Below the pieces are notes generated by a model, which worked only from the letters and a program-made list of their open reading frames with translations, was not told the DNA's origin and did no database searches. A stretch of DNA of 64,000 bases, taken from NCBI GenBank assembly GCA_965248495.1, contig CBDFJL010000003.1, positions 2,046,001 through 2,110,000 of the forward strand, read 5' to 3'. The stretch is from CAUYXS01 sp965248495. Its GTDB lineage: Bacteria; Chloroflexota; Dehalococcoidia; Lucifugimonadales; Australimonadaceae. The translations under genes and the position numbers were made by a program. Below are positions 24,189-33,256 of the stretch, piece by piece (the stretch's first letter is position 1; each line of letters begins with the position of its first letter).

Positions 24189-25070
24189 CTAGCCGGCGGT
24201 GGCGTAAGCGGGAACCCTGGGGACCTCGAAGTCCGGCACCGAGACGCCGGTGTCGCGTTCAGTCGTCTTGACCGCATCCGCGGCGGCAACCCAGCCGTCG
24301 CATCCGGCCGGCGCGATCTGCCAGCCCTCCCGCGCGGCGCGCGTGAGCAACTGCCGTTTGGTGGACATGGTCGTGTCGGGGCACCAGTCGGTCGAGGAGA
24401 GGACCGACGAAGTGAGGTGCATCGCGGTCGGGACAAGCAGCCCCAAAAAGAGGAACGACGTGTCGTTGCGCTCGACGCGCACTACCTGGTGGCCTGGAGT
24501 GGGGCCGGGAGCGGGCTCCACCCATACGCCCTTCGCGATCTCCGTCGGACCCTCGACCAGGTCGAGCTGTCCTGCCTCATCCAGGGGGAGGAAGTCGTCG
24601 GAGCGGTAGAGGCGGCGGCTGCGCTCGCTCGGTGCTCTGGCGACCTCGAAGTCGGCACGCTGAACCACGTAGCGCGCGTTGGAGAACGTCGGCACGACTC
24701 TTCCCGACGAGGTCATGTGGGTGGCACCGCCGGCGTACTCATCGTGAAGGTGGCTCAGGACGACAACCGCGACGTCTTTGGGTGTCAGGTAGGACTCCCG
24801 CAGCTCCCGAAGCAGGCACGATCGGCTGCGGACAGGCGCGATGCTCAGGTCGAGCGGGGCCTTGTCACCCGGACCGGCGTTCACCAGTATCCAACCGTCG
24901 GGGTGGTCAAGCAGCATCGAGTAGTTGCCGAGTGCAACTCGGTTTTGCCGGTCAGGACTGATGAAGGGTTCCCATCGCGTTTTCGGCATCGCACCGAAAA
25001 CCGTCCCGCCGTCAACACGTGTGGTGCTGACTCTGATCAATCGAGGCGCGTCGGCTGTTGGCTTGCGCAT
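24189..25070 (-). CDS. MBL-fold hydrolase-like protein with degenerate metal site
   Basis: A 293-residue protein with the metallo-beta-lactamase fold: GNYSMLLDHPDGWILVNAG, VAVVVLSHLHDEYAGG and PGPTPGHQVVRVE. The usual H-x-H-x-D-H motif reads H-L-H-D-E-Y, so the Asp and last His are replaced. The later Asp of the G-D motif appears as FLFLGLLVP, without Asp. The GH of TPGH is kept. It resembles quinolone- or lactone-hydrolase-type MBL proteins in length but may bind one metal or none. It converges on trmD. Confidence 0.8.
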   Translation of the reverse strand: MRKPTADAPRLIRVSTTRVDGGTVFGAMPKTRWEPFISPDRQNRVALGNYSMLLDHPDGWILVNAGPGDKAPLDLSIAPVRSRSCLLRELRESYLTPKDVAVVVLSHLHDEYAGGATHMTSSGRVVPTFSNARYVVQRADFEVARAPSERSRRLYRSDDFLPLDEAGQLDLVEGPTEIAKGVWVEPAPGPTPGHQVVRVERNDTSFLFLGLLVPTAMHLTSSVLSSTDWCPDTTMSTKRQLLTRAAREGWQIAPAGCDGWVAAADAVKTTERDTGVSVPDFEVPRVPAYATAG

Positions 25071-25249
25071 TAGTCTGCTCCTAAGGCTGGAGTCGCGGCA
25101 TTATGCACTGGCCAAGTCTGAGCTTGTCAATAGCCATTTTCTGAAACCGGGTTTAATCAAACGACCAAAAGCCAGACTTCCAGCACTTGCCATTAGGGGA
25201 AACGGTCCCGCTACCAGATCGTCAGGGAGCAACCACAAACGGGCCGAGG

Positions 25250-25597
25250 CTAGCCGGACTGGGTCTGCTGTTTCCGGGCCGCGGCGCCGCCCACGGCCGC
25301 GCCGACAACCCCTAGGCCACCGACGTAAACCACTGCCGGGAGCCCGATGGCGGCAACGATGACTGGGCTCCAGCCCAGGAAAGCGGCCACCCCCGCCAGA
25401 ATTCCGATCAGCGGCCCCGCGAGAAATGCGGCCATGAGCGCGCCGATGCCAAGCGCCGTCCCGCTGTCAGCCGCGGTCTTCGAGCCCGCGACAAAGCCGC
25501 CAATGAGGGGCGCGACCCAAAAGGTCACGAAGTGGACCACGGGAACGATGATGAGGGCCAACGTAATGCCGGCACCGATAAGCGCACCACGGATCAC
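25250..25597 (-). CDS. Small polytopic membrane protein
   Basis: A 115-residue Gly/Ala-rich membrane protein with about four hydrophobic segments: GALIGAGITLALIIVPVVHF, then VAPLIGGFVAG, GIGALMAAFLAGPLIGILAG and VIVAAIGLPAVVYVGGLGVV. The pattern resembles DUF5518-like small membrane proteins. A GTG at 25597 gives a sensible N-terminus. The frame is open further upstream, but that part is Arg-rich and non-membranous. Confidence 0.65.
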   Translation of the reverse strand: MIRGALIGAGITLALIIVPVVHFVTFWVAPLIGGFVAGSKTAADSGTALGIGALMAAFLAGPLIGILAGVAAFLGWSPVIVAAIGLPAVVYVGGLGVVGAAVGGAAARKQQTQSG

Positions 25598-25748
25598 GTG
25601 CGTATCGCCTCCGAAGGACCAGGCTGCATCACCATGCCGGCGAATGGTACGCGAACCGTCTGGAGGTGTCACTTTGAGCAGCGAAGGCGTTAGCCAGAAC
25701 CTAATACTTTGACCAAACTCGGGCGCAGCACCTGGCTGGAGACCTTGC

Positions 25749-26570
25749 CTAGCGGATCGAAATGCTGCCGTTCGCCGTGCGTACCACGAGCGAAGCGGAC
25801 GAGCCGCCAAGGTCACCGGCCAGCGCGTCCTGTCGCGAAACAGTGACGTTGTCGAGCGTGGGCGCCGTGGCAACGCCTCCCGTCGCCGCCAGGTCCAGAT
25901 GGACGTCGGGCTCGAGAATCTCCACGTCCACCGACCCGTTGCCGGTGCGGAAGGCGTTCATGCCGCCCGGGCTGAGCCAGCCGTCGAAGCCGATGCCGCC
26001 GTTCGAGGTCGTAAGGTCGAACGCGCCGGTAGCAACGGTTGCGGTGATGGAGCCGTTCGAGGTGTCTACCGTCGCGGCTCCCGTAAAGGCCACGAGGCGT
26101 ACCTGACCGTTGCTCGTTGTGACGTCCAGCGTCCCGGAGGCCTCGGACACGGTCACGGAGCCGTTGCTGGTCTTCAACGTCGTACGTCCGTCGACCCCGG
26201 AGAGCCGAATCGCACCATCGGACGTGGTCACATCGACGTCTGCCGTCGCGGGCACGGTCACCACCATGGCGGCGCCGGTCTGGAGGTTCCCGATGGAGAA
26301 TCTCGTGGCCAGGCGCGCCCGAACAACCACCTCGCCGCCGCGCTGCTCGGCGGTGAAGTCGATCCGGTGCGCGTTACGGAGCGTGGAGTCCACCCGGACG
26401 ACCTCGGCCTCCCCTGCGCGTACCTCGATTTCGCCGCCGAAGGACTCGATGACGACCGTTGGCCGCGGGCCGACGATGAAGGCATCGGTGCGTTCGCGCT
26501 CGCCTTGATCCCCGCATCCACCGAGGACAAGAGCAGCCAGCGCGAGGGCTGTGAGAGTTAGGGTTCGCAT
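25749..26570 (-). CDS. DUF4097-type beta-repeat lipoprotein
   Basis: A 273-residue protein with a lipoprotein signal (LTALALAALVLGGC, lipobox Cys about residue 19), so it is likely anchored on the outside of the membrane. The body is a right-handed beta-helix-like run of short repeats with T-S-N/D-G turns (VTTSDGAIRLSG, LKTSNGSVTVSE, VTTSNGQVRL, VDTSNGSITATV, LTTSNGGIGF, RTGNGSVDVEI). This is typical of DUF4097 (putative adhesin) proteins. ATG 26570 was chosen because it begins the signal peptide. The biological role is unknown. Confidence 0.8.
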   Translation of the reverse strand: MRTLTLTALALAALVLGGCGDQGERERTDAFIVGPRPTVVIESFGGEIEVRAGEAEVVRVDSTLRNAHRIDFTAEQRGGEVVVRARLATRFSIGNLQTGAAMVVTVPATADVDVTTSDGAIRLSGVDGRTTLKTSNGSVTVSEASGTLDVTTSNGQVRLVAFTGAATVDTSNGSITATVATGAFDLTTSNGGIGFDGWLSPGGMNAFRTGNGSVDVEILEPDVHLDLAATGGVATAPTLDNVTVSRQDALAGDLGGSSASLVVRTANGSISIR

Positions 26571-26646
26571 GGAATTCGAGGGCGGCGCGTCGCCACCGGA
26601 CAAGCGTGGGCATGACCATGGCCTAGAATAGCGCCTCACTTCGCTA

Positions 26647-27954
26647 GTGAGAGCACACATGGCCGGCGCCGCGCCCTTAGACCCGAGCCGATTGGACACG
26701 AGCCACCCAGACGAAGGCGTCGGCACCTTCGCAGCGATGCGCGACGGCACGTTCAGGCGGTTGTGGGCGGCCTCATGGGCCTACTACACAGGCCGTGCGA
26801 TGGAACTCGCCGTCCTATCGTGGCTCATCCTCGAGCTGACGGACTTCCCGGCGAGCGTCGCCCTGGTCGCTGTCTCTCGGGCGGCGCCGATGTTCGTCTT
26901 CGGAGTGCTGGCGGGCGGTCTGTCCGACCGCTACCGGCGGCGCTCGGTGATGCTGGCTGCGCAGGTGATGAACCTCGCCATCGTCCTCACGCTTACCGTG
27001 CTGATGCTGACCTCCCGCATCGAAACGTGACATGCGTACACGGGCATCGCCGTCACCGGCCTCTCATGGACGCTCGACTTCACGGCCCGGCGGGCCTATC
27101 TCGCGTCGATGTTCAGGGGCAGGGCCCTGACCAACGCGATGTCGCTCGACACCGGTGTCCTGATCAGTAGCAACCTCACCGGCCCGCTCTTCGGTACGGC
27201 ACTCATCCGGTGGACGGACTTCGGCGGCGCGTACGTGGGCATCTCCGTCTTCACGGTGGCCGGGCTGGTCCTCCTCTTCACCGTTAGCGGCGGCATGCAA
27301 CCCGCCGGGGCGGCGCCCGCACCGCTCCGCGTCCTCGCGGAGGCCCTCGCCATCGCACGCCGGCACCGCAGCGTCATGGCTGCTTTGCTGCTGACCATGG
27401 CCTTCAACCTGTTCGGTTGGCCGATCAGCACGCAAATTCCCGTCATCGCCCGGGACGAGTTGGATGTGCCGGAGATCCTGTATGGCGTGCTCGCCGGAGG
27501 GCTCGGCGTCGGTGCGCTGATCGGCGCCGTCATCCTCGCGACGCTCAACCCGCGGCGGCGCGGAAGCGTCTACTCCCTGGGCACCATGCTGTTCCTGGTG
27601 GCTGCCTTCGGCTTCGCCCTATCGCCGTGGTACATCCTCTCGTTCGCGCTACTCGTCGTGGCAGGGATGGGCCTGGTCTCGTTCGGCATCATGCAGACCC
27701 TGCTCGTGATCGAGGTCGTGCCACCGGAGCTGAGGGGGCGAGCGTTGGGGGCCGTGGCCCTGGCCATCGGCGCGAGTCCGCTGGGCATGCTCCTCGTCGG
27801 ATTCATCGCGGAGACGGCCGGGCCACGGATGGGTATCGCCGTGCCGGCCGTCATCGGACTCGCGCTGGTCGTGGCGCTACGGTGGAGGTACCCCGTCCTG
27901 CGCGATGTGGCCGAGCCCGGCGGGTCGCCGGCGGTGAGCCCAACGGCCGCGTAG
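26647..27954 (+). pseudogene. MFS transporter interrupted by an in-frame TGA
   Basis: The two parts in the same frame form one major facilitator of about 430 residues. The N-terminal part (FRRLWAASWAYYTGRAMELA, then GVLAGGLSDRYRRRSVML, the conserved D-R-x-x-R-R loop) ends at TGA 27028-27030 after TSRIET. The sequence resumes with HAYTGIAVTGLSWTLDFTAR and ten more helices in frame. In relatives this position is usually Trp or another ordinary residue, so TGG-to-TGA mutation is the simplest explanation. Selenocysteine is unlikely in this protein class. The rest of the gene is undamaged, so the change is recent, or the codon is read through, or the base is an error. Confidence 0.75.
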
Positions 27955-27960
27955 AGCCGC

Positions 27961-29793
27961 CTAGCTCTCGAGCGGGACGTCTTCGCCGAAGTTCATGGCG
28001 TAGAGCTGAGCGTAGACCCCTCCTCGGTCGAGCAGGTCCTGGTGCTTGCCGGATTCCACGAGCCTCCCGTTCTCCAACACGACGATCTTGTCCGCGCCGG
28101 TGATGGTAGACAGCCGGTGCGCGATGAGGAGCGACGTACGGCCTTTGAGGACCGTCTTCAGCGCCTCCTGGAGCTTGCGCTCGGTCTCGGAGTCCATGTT
28201 CGCGGTCGCCTCGTCGAGGATCAGCACGCGGGGGTCGGCCACGATGGCCCTGGCCATGCTGACCAGCGCGCGCTGGCCCATGCTGAGGTTGGCACCACGC
28301 TGCTCGAGGACCGTGTCGTAGCCGCTCGCCAGCCGAACGATGAAGTCGTGCGCGCCGACGGCCCTCGCCGCCTCCTCGACCCGTTCGAAGGGGATATCGG
28401 GGTGGTTGTAGCGAATGTTCGCGGTCACGCTCTCCGAGTACAGGAACGGCTCCTGGAGGACCGTGCTCATCTGCCCCGCCAGCGACGCACGCGTGACATC
28501 GCGGACGTCGATGCCGTCGATGAGCACCTGGCCCTGATTGACGTCGTAGAAGCGCTGGACCAGCGAGATGAGCGTGGTCTTGCCCGCGCCCGTCAGGCCG
28601 ATGAACGCCACTGCCTCACCGGGCTCGATGGCCAGGTTGATGTCGCGGAGTACCGGCAGGCCATCCACGTACTCGAAGGTCACGTCCTTGAACTCGATGC
28701 GGCCTTCGATGGTCGGCATCAGAGTCGCATCGGGCTTGTCGGTCAGCTCCGGCTCCATGTCCAACAGGTCGAAGATGCGCGCACCGGAGGCCATGGCCTT
28801 TTGAAACTGGGTGAACTGCATCGTCATCATGCGAATGGGCTCGAAGAAGCGCAGCATGAACATGACGAACGCGACGAGGATGCCGACTTCGAGGGCGCCG
28901 TCCAGTACTCGCGACCCCCCGACGACGATGACCAGGCCGATGGAGGCCATCGAAACGATCTCCAGCGGCGGCATGAGCATGCCCGAAAGCATCCCGCCCT
29001 TCACGGCCGCATCCCGGTGCTCGGTGTTCAGCCCATCGAAGCGGCGGAGGTTCACATGCTGGCGGTTCATGCTCTGGGTCACGCGAACGCCGGTGATCCC
29101 CTCTTGCAGGCTGCCGTTGACCGCGGACATCGCCGTGCGGATGCGGATGAACGTGGGCTTCGCATGCCCCTGCCACACGATCATGGCCGCGATCATCAGC
29201 GGGAACGGGGCCAGGGCGAGCCCGGCCAGCTGCACGTCCTTGATGAACAGTGTGGCCGCGATTACGAAGAGCATCAGCATGTCCGCGATCGTCGGGACGC
29301 TGAGCTCCAAGAATTCCTGGAGCGCCAGCACGTCGCTCTGGACGCGCGACATGATGCGGCCCACCTCGTTGCGCTCGAAAAAGGTCGTCGACTGCCGCTG
29401 GAGGTGGTCGAACATGTCGCGGCGAAGGTCGTAGAGGACCCGCGTGCTCAGCCTGGCCAAGGCGCGGAATTGTATGTACTGCGAGAAGCCCATCAGCGCC
29501 ACGTCACCAAGGAAGATCAGCGAGACCAGCGTCAGGCTGCCGGTCCGGCTCTGGCCATCGGTCGGCGCGATGAAGCTATCGATACCCCACGCGATGATCA
29601 GCGGCTGCGCAACGATGGCGACGATGTAGCCGATGACGCCGACAACGGCAATCGCGAAGGTGCCGCGGTAGCGGAGCGCATAGCCCATGAGGCGGCGCAC
29701 GACAACGGCGTCGTAGACGTTGCCCAGGAACATCTCATCGAGGTTCGCGCCCAGGGAGCGAATCCTGGCGGCCCGGCGTGTGGTCGTGGCCAT
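27961..29793 (-). CDS. ABC exporter half-transporter, catalytically competent subunit
   Basis: A 610-residue fusion of a six-helix membrane domain and an ATP-binding domain. It shows Walker A GLTGAGKTT near residue 398, signature LSMGQ near 504, Walker B VLILDEATANMD with the catalytic Glu, and the H-loop in LLIAHRLSTI. It resembles multidrug/lipid exporters of the MsbA/BmrCD type. Its start overlaps the end of the upstream subunit gene by a few bases, so the two are translated together and likely form a heterodimer with this subunit carrying the consensus catalytic residues. Confidence 0.92.
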   Translation of the reverse strand: MATTTRRAARIRSLGANLDEMFLGNVYDAVVVRRLMGYALRYRGTFAIAVVGVIGYIVAIVAQPLIIAWGIDSFIAPTDGQSRTGSLTLVSLIFLGDVALMGFSQYIQFRALARLSTRVLYDLRRDMFDHLQRQSTTFFERNEVGRIMSRVQSDVLALQEFLELSVPTIADMLMLFVIAATLFIKDVQLAGLALAPFPLMIAAMIVWQGHAKPTFIRIRTAMSAVNGSLQEGITGVRVTQSMNRQHVNLRRFDGLNTEHRDAAVKGGMLSGMLMPPLEIVSMASIGLVIVVGGSRVLDGALEVGILVAFVMFMLRFFEPIRMMTMQFTQFQKAMASGARIFDLLDMEPELTDKPDATLMPTIEGRIEFKDVTFEYVDGLPVLRDINLAIEPGEAVAFIGLTGAGKTTLISLVQRFYDVNQGQVLIDGIDVRDVTRASLAGQMSTVLQEPFLYSESVTANIRYNHPDIPFERVEEAARAVGAHDFIVRLASGYDTVLEQRGANLSMGQRALVSMARAIVADPRVLILDEATANMDSETERKLQEALKTVLKGRTSLLIAHRLSTITGADKIVVLENGRLVESGKHQDLLDRGGVYAQLYAMNFGEDVPLES

Positions 29794-31685
29794 CAGCCCG
29801 CCGTCTCCTGCCCGCCCGCGCCATCCCCGCCGGAGCTCTCCTTGGAGTCCAGTACGTCTTCTGGGCGCGCACCGTTCGACTGCGCATCGGCCAGCGCGGC
29901 GAGGCGTGCCTCCTCGAAGGGGCGCATCTGCGAGTCGTGAAGCTCACGGTACTCGCCTCCCTCGCGCATCAACTCCTCGTGCGTTCCGCGCTGGGTTATC
30001 CGTCCGTCCTGGAACACCAAGATCAGGTCTGCCTTCGCGATGGCGTGAAAGCGGTTGCTGATCAGGAACGTCGTCCGGCCCGACACGACCGCATCCAGCG
30101 CCTGCTGTATGAGCCTCTCGGTGTGCACGTCCACGCTGGACGTGGAGTCATCCAAGATAAGGACGCCTGGGTCGAGCAGGATGGTGCGCGCGATGGACAG
30201 GCGCTGCTTCTGCCCCCCTGAGAGGCCGACGCCGCGCTCCCCCACGACCGTGTCGTATTGGTCGGGCAGGTCAGCCACGAAGTCGTGGAGCTGGGCGATT
30301 CGGGTCACCTCCAGCACACGTTCACCCTCCGCGGCGGTGTCCCCGTAGGACACGTTCTCGTGGATGGACGCCGTGTGGATGAACACGTCTTGCTGGACCA
30401 CGCCGACGTGGCGCCGGAGCGATTCGAGTGTGAACTCGCGGACGTCTCGCCCATCGATGAGCAGACGCCCCTCGGTCGCGTCGTAGAAGCGCGGGATGAG
30501 GTGGGCGAAGGTCGTCTTGCCGCTACCCGGCCGGCCGACCAATGCGACCACGGCGCCAGGCTCGACATCGACATTGATGTCATGCAGCACCGCCCCGATG
30601 ACGGAGTACCCGAACGAGACGCCCTCGAAGGTCACGCGGCCTTGGACCGACGGCACCGCCTCAGCGCTAGGCAGGTCGTGGACCGGTGAGACCGTGTCGA
30701 TGATCTCGAACAGGCGGTCGCCCGACGATGCGGCCCGCGCGAAGTTGTTGACCGCCCACCCGATCATGCGGACCGGCATGATCATCATGTTCATGTACAG
30801 AAAGAACCCGGCGAGATCGCCGGGCGACAGGTTTTGGTATACGACCGTTCCATCAACGATGACCCGCCCATCGATGACCCGGTTTCCGCCGTACCACAGA
30901 ATGGCGACCATCGCGAGCATGAAGCCGAAGTTCATGATGGCGAAGTTCCGAGCCCACGTGGACTCTGCAAGGAACGTCTGGTCCGCCACCAGCTCGGAGC
31001 GCACCTGGAACTTGCGCCGCTCGTGGTCCTCCGCGGCGAACGCCTTCACCACCCGGATGCCCGTGAGGTTTTCCTGGAGCGTGGAGACCATGTCGCCGGT
31101 GAGCTCCTGCACGCGCATCCACATACGGCGCAACCGCCGGCTTGTGTACACGGCGCGGAACACCAGGAACGGGATGAAGGCCAGCGTGACCAGCGCGAGC
31201 CGAAAGTCCAGCAGCAGCATGGCCGTGGCGGCGCCCAGCACCATCGCGAGAATGAACGTCGAGCGCACCGCACCCATGTTGACGAACATGCGCACGCCCT
31301 CGACGTCCGCGGTGGCCCGTGACATGAGCGAGCCCGTCGCCTGGGCGTCGTGGAAGGCGAAGCTCAGGTTCTGGAGCGTGTCGTAGTAGTCATTCCGAAT
31401 TCGGTACGCGAGCTTCTGCGACAACCCCTCGGCGTAGTAGGTCTGCCCCCAGGCGAAGAAGCCCCGTGTGACGCCCAACAGCAACAGAATAAGGCCGACG
31501 CTGATGAGCGCGTCCATGCCCTGCGACGCATTGTCGGGATCGAGCGCCCGGTCAATGCCCGTGCGAAGCACCCAGGGGATGCCAAGGCCTGCGCCGGCCG
31601 CACCGAGGACCGTCACGTAGGCCACGATCAATTCGGTCCGGTGATACCGGGCGACTGTGCCGAGGATGCGGAGGATTGAGCGCAT
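29793..31685 (-). CDS. ABC exporter half-transporter, degenerate-site subunit
   Basis: A 630-residue membrane/ATPase fusion. Walker A GRPGSGKTT is near residue 385 and the signature LSGGQ near 487. The Walker B end reads LILDDSTSSVD, with Asp in place of the catalytic Glu, and the H-loop reads LISNRF, with Asn in place of His. This pattern is known for one half of asymmetric heterodimeric exporters such as TM287/288. The frame extends much further upstream without start support; ATG 31685 gives the normal N-terminus (MRSILRILGTVARYHRTEL). The substrate cannot be told. Confidence 0.92.
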   Translation of the reverse strand: MRSILRILGTVARYHRTELIVAYVTVLGAAGAGLGIPWVLRTGIDRALDPDNASQGMDALISVGLILLLLGVTRGFFAWGQTYYAEGLSQKLAYRIRNDYYDTLQNLSFAFHDAQATGSLMSRATADVEGVRMFVNMGAVRSTFILAMVLGAATAMLLLDFRLALVTLAFIPFLVFRAVYTSRRLRRMWMRVQELTGDMVSTLQENLTGIRVVKAFAAEDHERRKFQVRSELVADQTFLAESTWARNFAIMNFGFMLAMVAILWYGGNRVIDGRVIVDGTVVYQNLSPGDLAGFFLYMNMMIMPVRMIGWAVNNFARAASSGDRLFEIIDTVSPVHDLPSAEAVPSVQGRVTFEGVSFGYSVIGAVLHDINVDVEPGAVVALVGRPGSGKTTFAHLIPRFYDATEGRLLIDGRDVREFTLESLRRHVGVVQQDVFIHTASIHENVSYGDTAAEGERVLEVTRIAQLHDFVADLPDQYDTVVGERGVGLSGGQKQRLSIARTILLDPGVLILDDSTSSVDVHTERLIQQALDAVVSGRTTFLISNRFHAIAKADLILVFQDGRITQRGTHEELMREGGEYRELHDSQMRPFEEARLAALADAQSNGARPEDVLDSKESSGGDGAGGQETAG

Positions 31686-31934
31686 GGTGGTGCCTTGCGC
31701 CGTACGCCCGCAGCGTGGCGCAGACCGGGCACCCTCAAAGGGATGAGGAATCTGGATGCCCGCGCACCGGCTGAGCAACGGGGGACAGCGGCCAGTTGCA
31801 CTGGCCTGCGGCTCACCCGAAACGCGCGAACGGCCCTGCCATTCTAGTGGTCGGTGCCTGGAATTGCACGTGGTGACGGCCCCATAACGACCATCTAGAA
31901 TGGCCCCAACCCGGCCAGAGGGCACACCACCGAG

Positions 31935-32513
31935 ATGTCGACCGTCGAACCCATCCACGTGCTCGGATTTGTTGGCAGCTTGAGGCGCACCTCGGTGAAC
32001 GCGCTCCTCCTTGCGAACGCGGTGGCACGCGCACCAGCAGGGATGACGATCGAGACGTATGACCTTCGCGACGTGCCCCTGTACAACGGCGACGAGGAGG
32101 ACGAAGGCCCGCCTCCCGCCGTAGTCGCCTTCAAGACAGCGATTGCCGCAGCGGACGCCCTGATGGTGGTCACGCCCGAGTACAACTTCGGTATGACCGC
32201 GGTCACGAAGAACGCGCTCGACTGGGCATCGCGGCCCAGCCATCCGGGGAACGTCCTCGCGGGGAAGCCCGTATCGATCATGGCCGCGTCCGGAGGGGCC
32301 AACGGCAACGGAGCCAGCGCGCGGGGGCAGGTCAGGCAGACGCTCGTGTTCCCTGGCGCGCTTACCATGCCGAGGGGCGACGTTGGGGTGAGAGGCGGAC
32401 GCGCCAACTTCGGCGAAGACGGTCAGTTGACCAGCCAGCAGGTGATCGATGGGCTCGACGCCCACCTCGCGGCATTCGCCGACTGGGCGCGCCGCATGAT
32501 TCGATCAATCTGA
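31935..32513 (+). CDS. NAD(P)H-dependent FMN reductase
   Basis: A 192-residue flavodoxin-fold enzyme. HVLGFVGSLRRTSVNALLL is the FMN phosphate loop, and VVTPEYNFGMTAVTKNALDW is the hallmark of the NADPH-dependent FMN reductase/azoreductase family, with PVSIMAASGG later. It probably transfers electrons from NAD(P)H to FMN, quinones or azo compounds. It is divergent from the ABC exporter operon and followed 27 bases later by another flavin/deazaflavin-type gene. Confidence 0.88.
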   Translation: MSTVEPIHVLGFVGSLRRTSVNALLLANAVARAPAGMTIETYDLRDVPLYNGDEEDEGPPPAVVAFKTAIAAADALMVVTPEYNFGMTAVTKNALDWASRPSHPGNVLAGKPVSIMAASGGANGNGASARGQVRQTLVFPGALTMPRGDVGVRGGRANFGEDGQLTSQQVIDGLDAHLAAFADWARRMIRSI

Positions 32514-32540
32514 CCGTTGGCCCGTCCCAGGTTGACACGA

Positions 32541-33083
32541 ATGCCCAATACCACCCCCCACCCCACCGGCCCCCTCCCCGACGACCTGCGGCAAATACTG
32601 GACCGGAGCTTTTTCATTCGGACGACCACCACGCGGAGCCGGTCCGGGCGCCCCTATACCTTTGAGACCACCTATACCTGGGACCGCGACCGCAAGCTCT
32701 ACCTCTCCGGCTACCCTGGGCGGCGAGACTGGGTCGCCAACCTGGCCCGCGAAGCGACGGTCACTGTGCACACCGTGGAGGGTGACTCCTGGTATGACAT
32801 GCCGGGGCGCGCACGCGTGCTGCGAGACCGCGAGGAGCGCCTGCCTCACCTGCTGGCGTTCGTGGCGAGGTGGGCGGCACGCGGCGTCGCTCCGAGGCCC
32901 CTCTTCGCGCTGGCGCTCCGGTCCATCGCTCTGAACCGGGCGCTGCGTCTGCCCTGGTGGGGGCCTTTCTACCTCGCGCGGCGGATACTGGACGCGATGC
33001 CGTGTGTGGAGATCGAGATCGTGGGTCCGCCCACGCGCCGTGATGCCGGCCCTCCCGAGCTGAGTGGCTCCCGCCTTGTGTAG
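32541..33083 (+). CDS. Deazaflavin/nitroreductase-type split-barrel protein
   Basis: A 180-residue protein resembling the F420- or FMN-dependent nitroreductase/DUF385 split-barrel family. A beta-rich centre (FETTYTWDRDRKLYLSGYPG, then DWVANLAREATVTVHTVEG) is where such proteins bind the flavin, followed by a helical C-terminus. The ATG at 32541 is used because the upstream TTG adds only a short basic stretch. Cofactor preference cannot be read directly, but an LLM-class enzyme at 46444 hints that F420 chemistry may occur here. Confidence 0.65.
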   Translation: MPNTTPHPTGPLPDDLRQILDRSFFIRTTTTRSRSGRPYTFETTYTWDRDRKLYLSGYPGRRDWVANLAREATVTVHTVEGDSWYDMPGRARVLRDREERLPHLLAFVARWAARGVAPRPLFALALRSIALNRALRLPWWGPFYLARRILDAMPCVEIEIVGPPTRRDAGPPELSGSRLV

Positions 33084-33256
33084 CGGGGGAAGCCGGGCCA
33101 GTTCGCGCACCGTCGCCAATTGACACCCCCCAGGCGCTGGGCTACCATTTGCAGTACGAGCGCCAGGCGCGGTGCGCCTGCTCCGCTGCACGCGAAAGCC
33201 ATCGCGAACGCTCGCAAAATTCGTTTGATCGCCAACTCTTCGCCAAGAGCCTGCAT

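Noticed and set aside
27028..27030. Selenocysteine in the MFS transporter
   Set aside because: Transporters of this family have no redox Cys here, and no convincing hairpin follows at the right spacing; a nonsense change is simpler.
28042..29940. A 632-codon plus-strand frame opposite the ABC exporter gene
   Set aside because: No motifs, and its His/Asp/Arg-rich composition is typical of a GC-rich antisense shadow; the minus strand encodes a textbook ABC protein.
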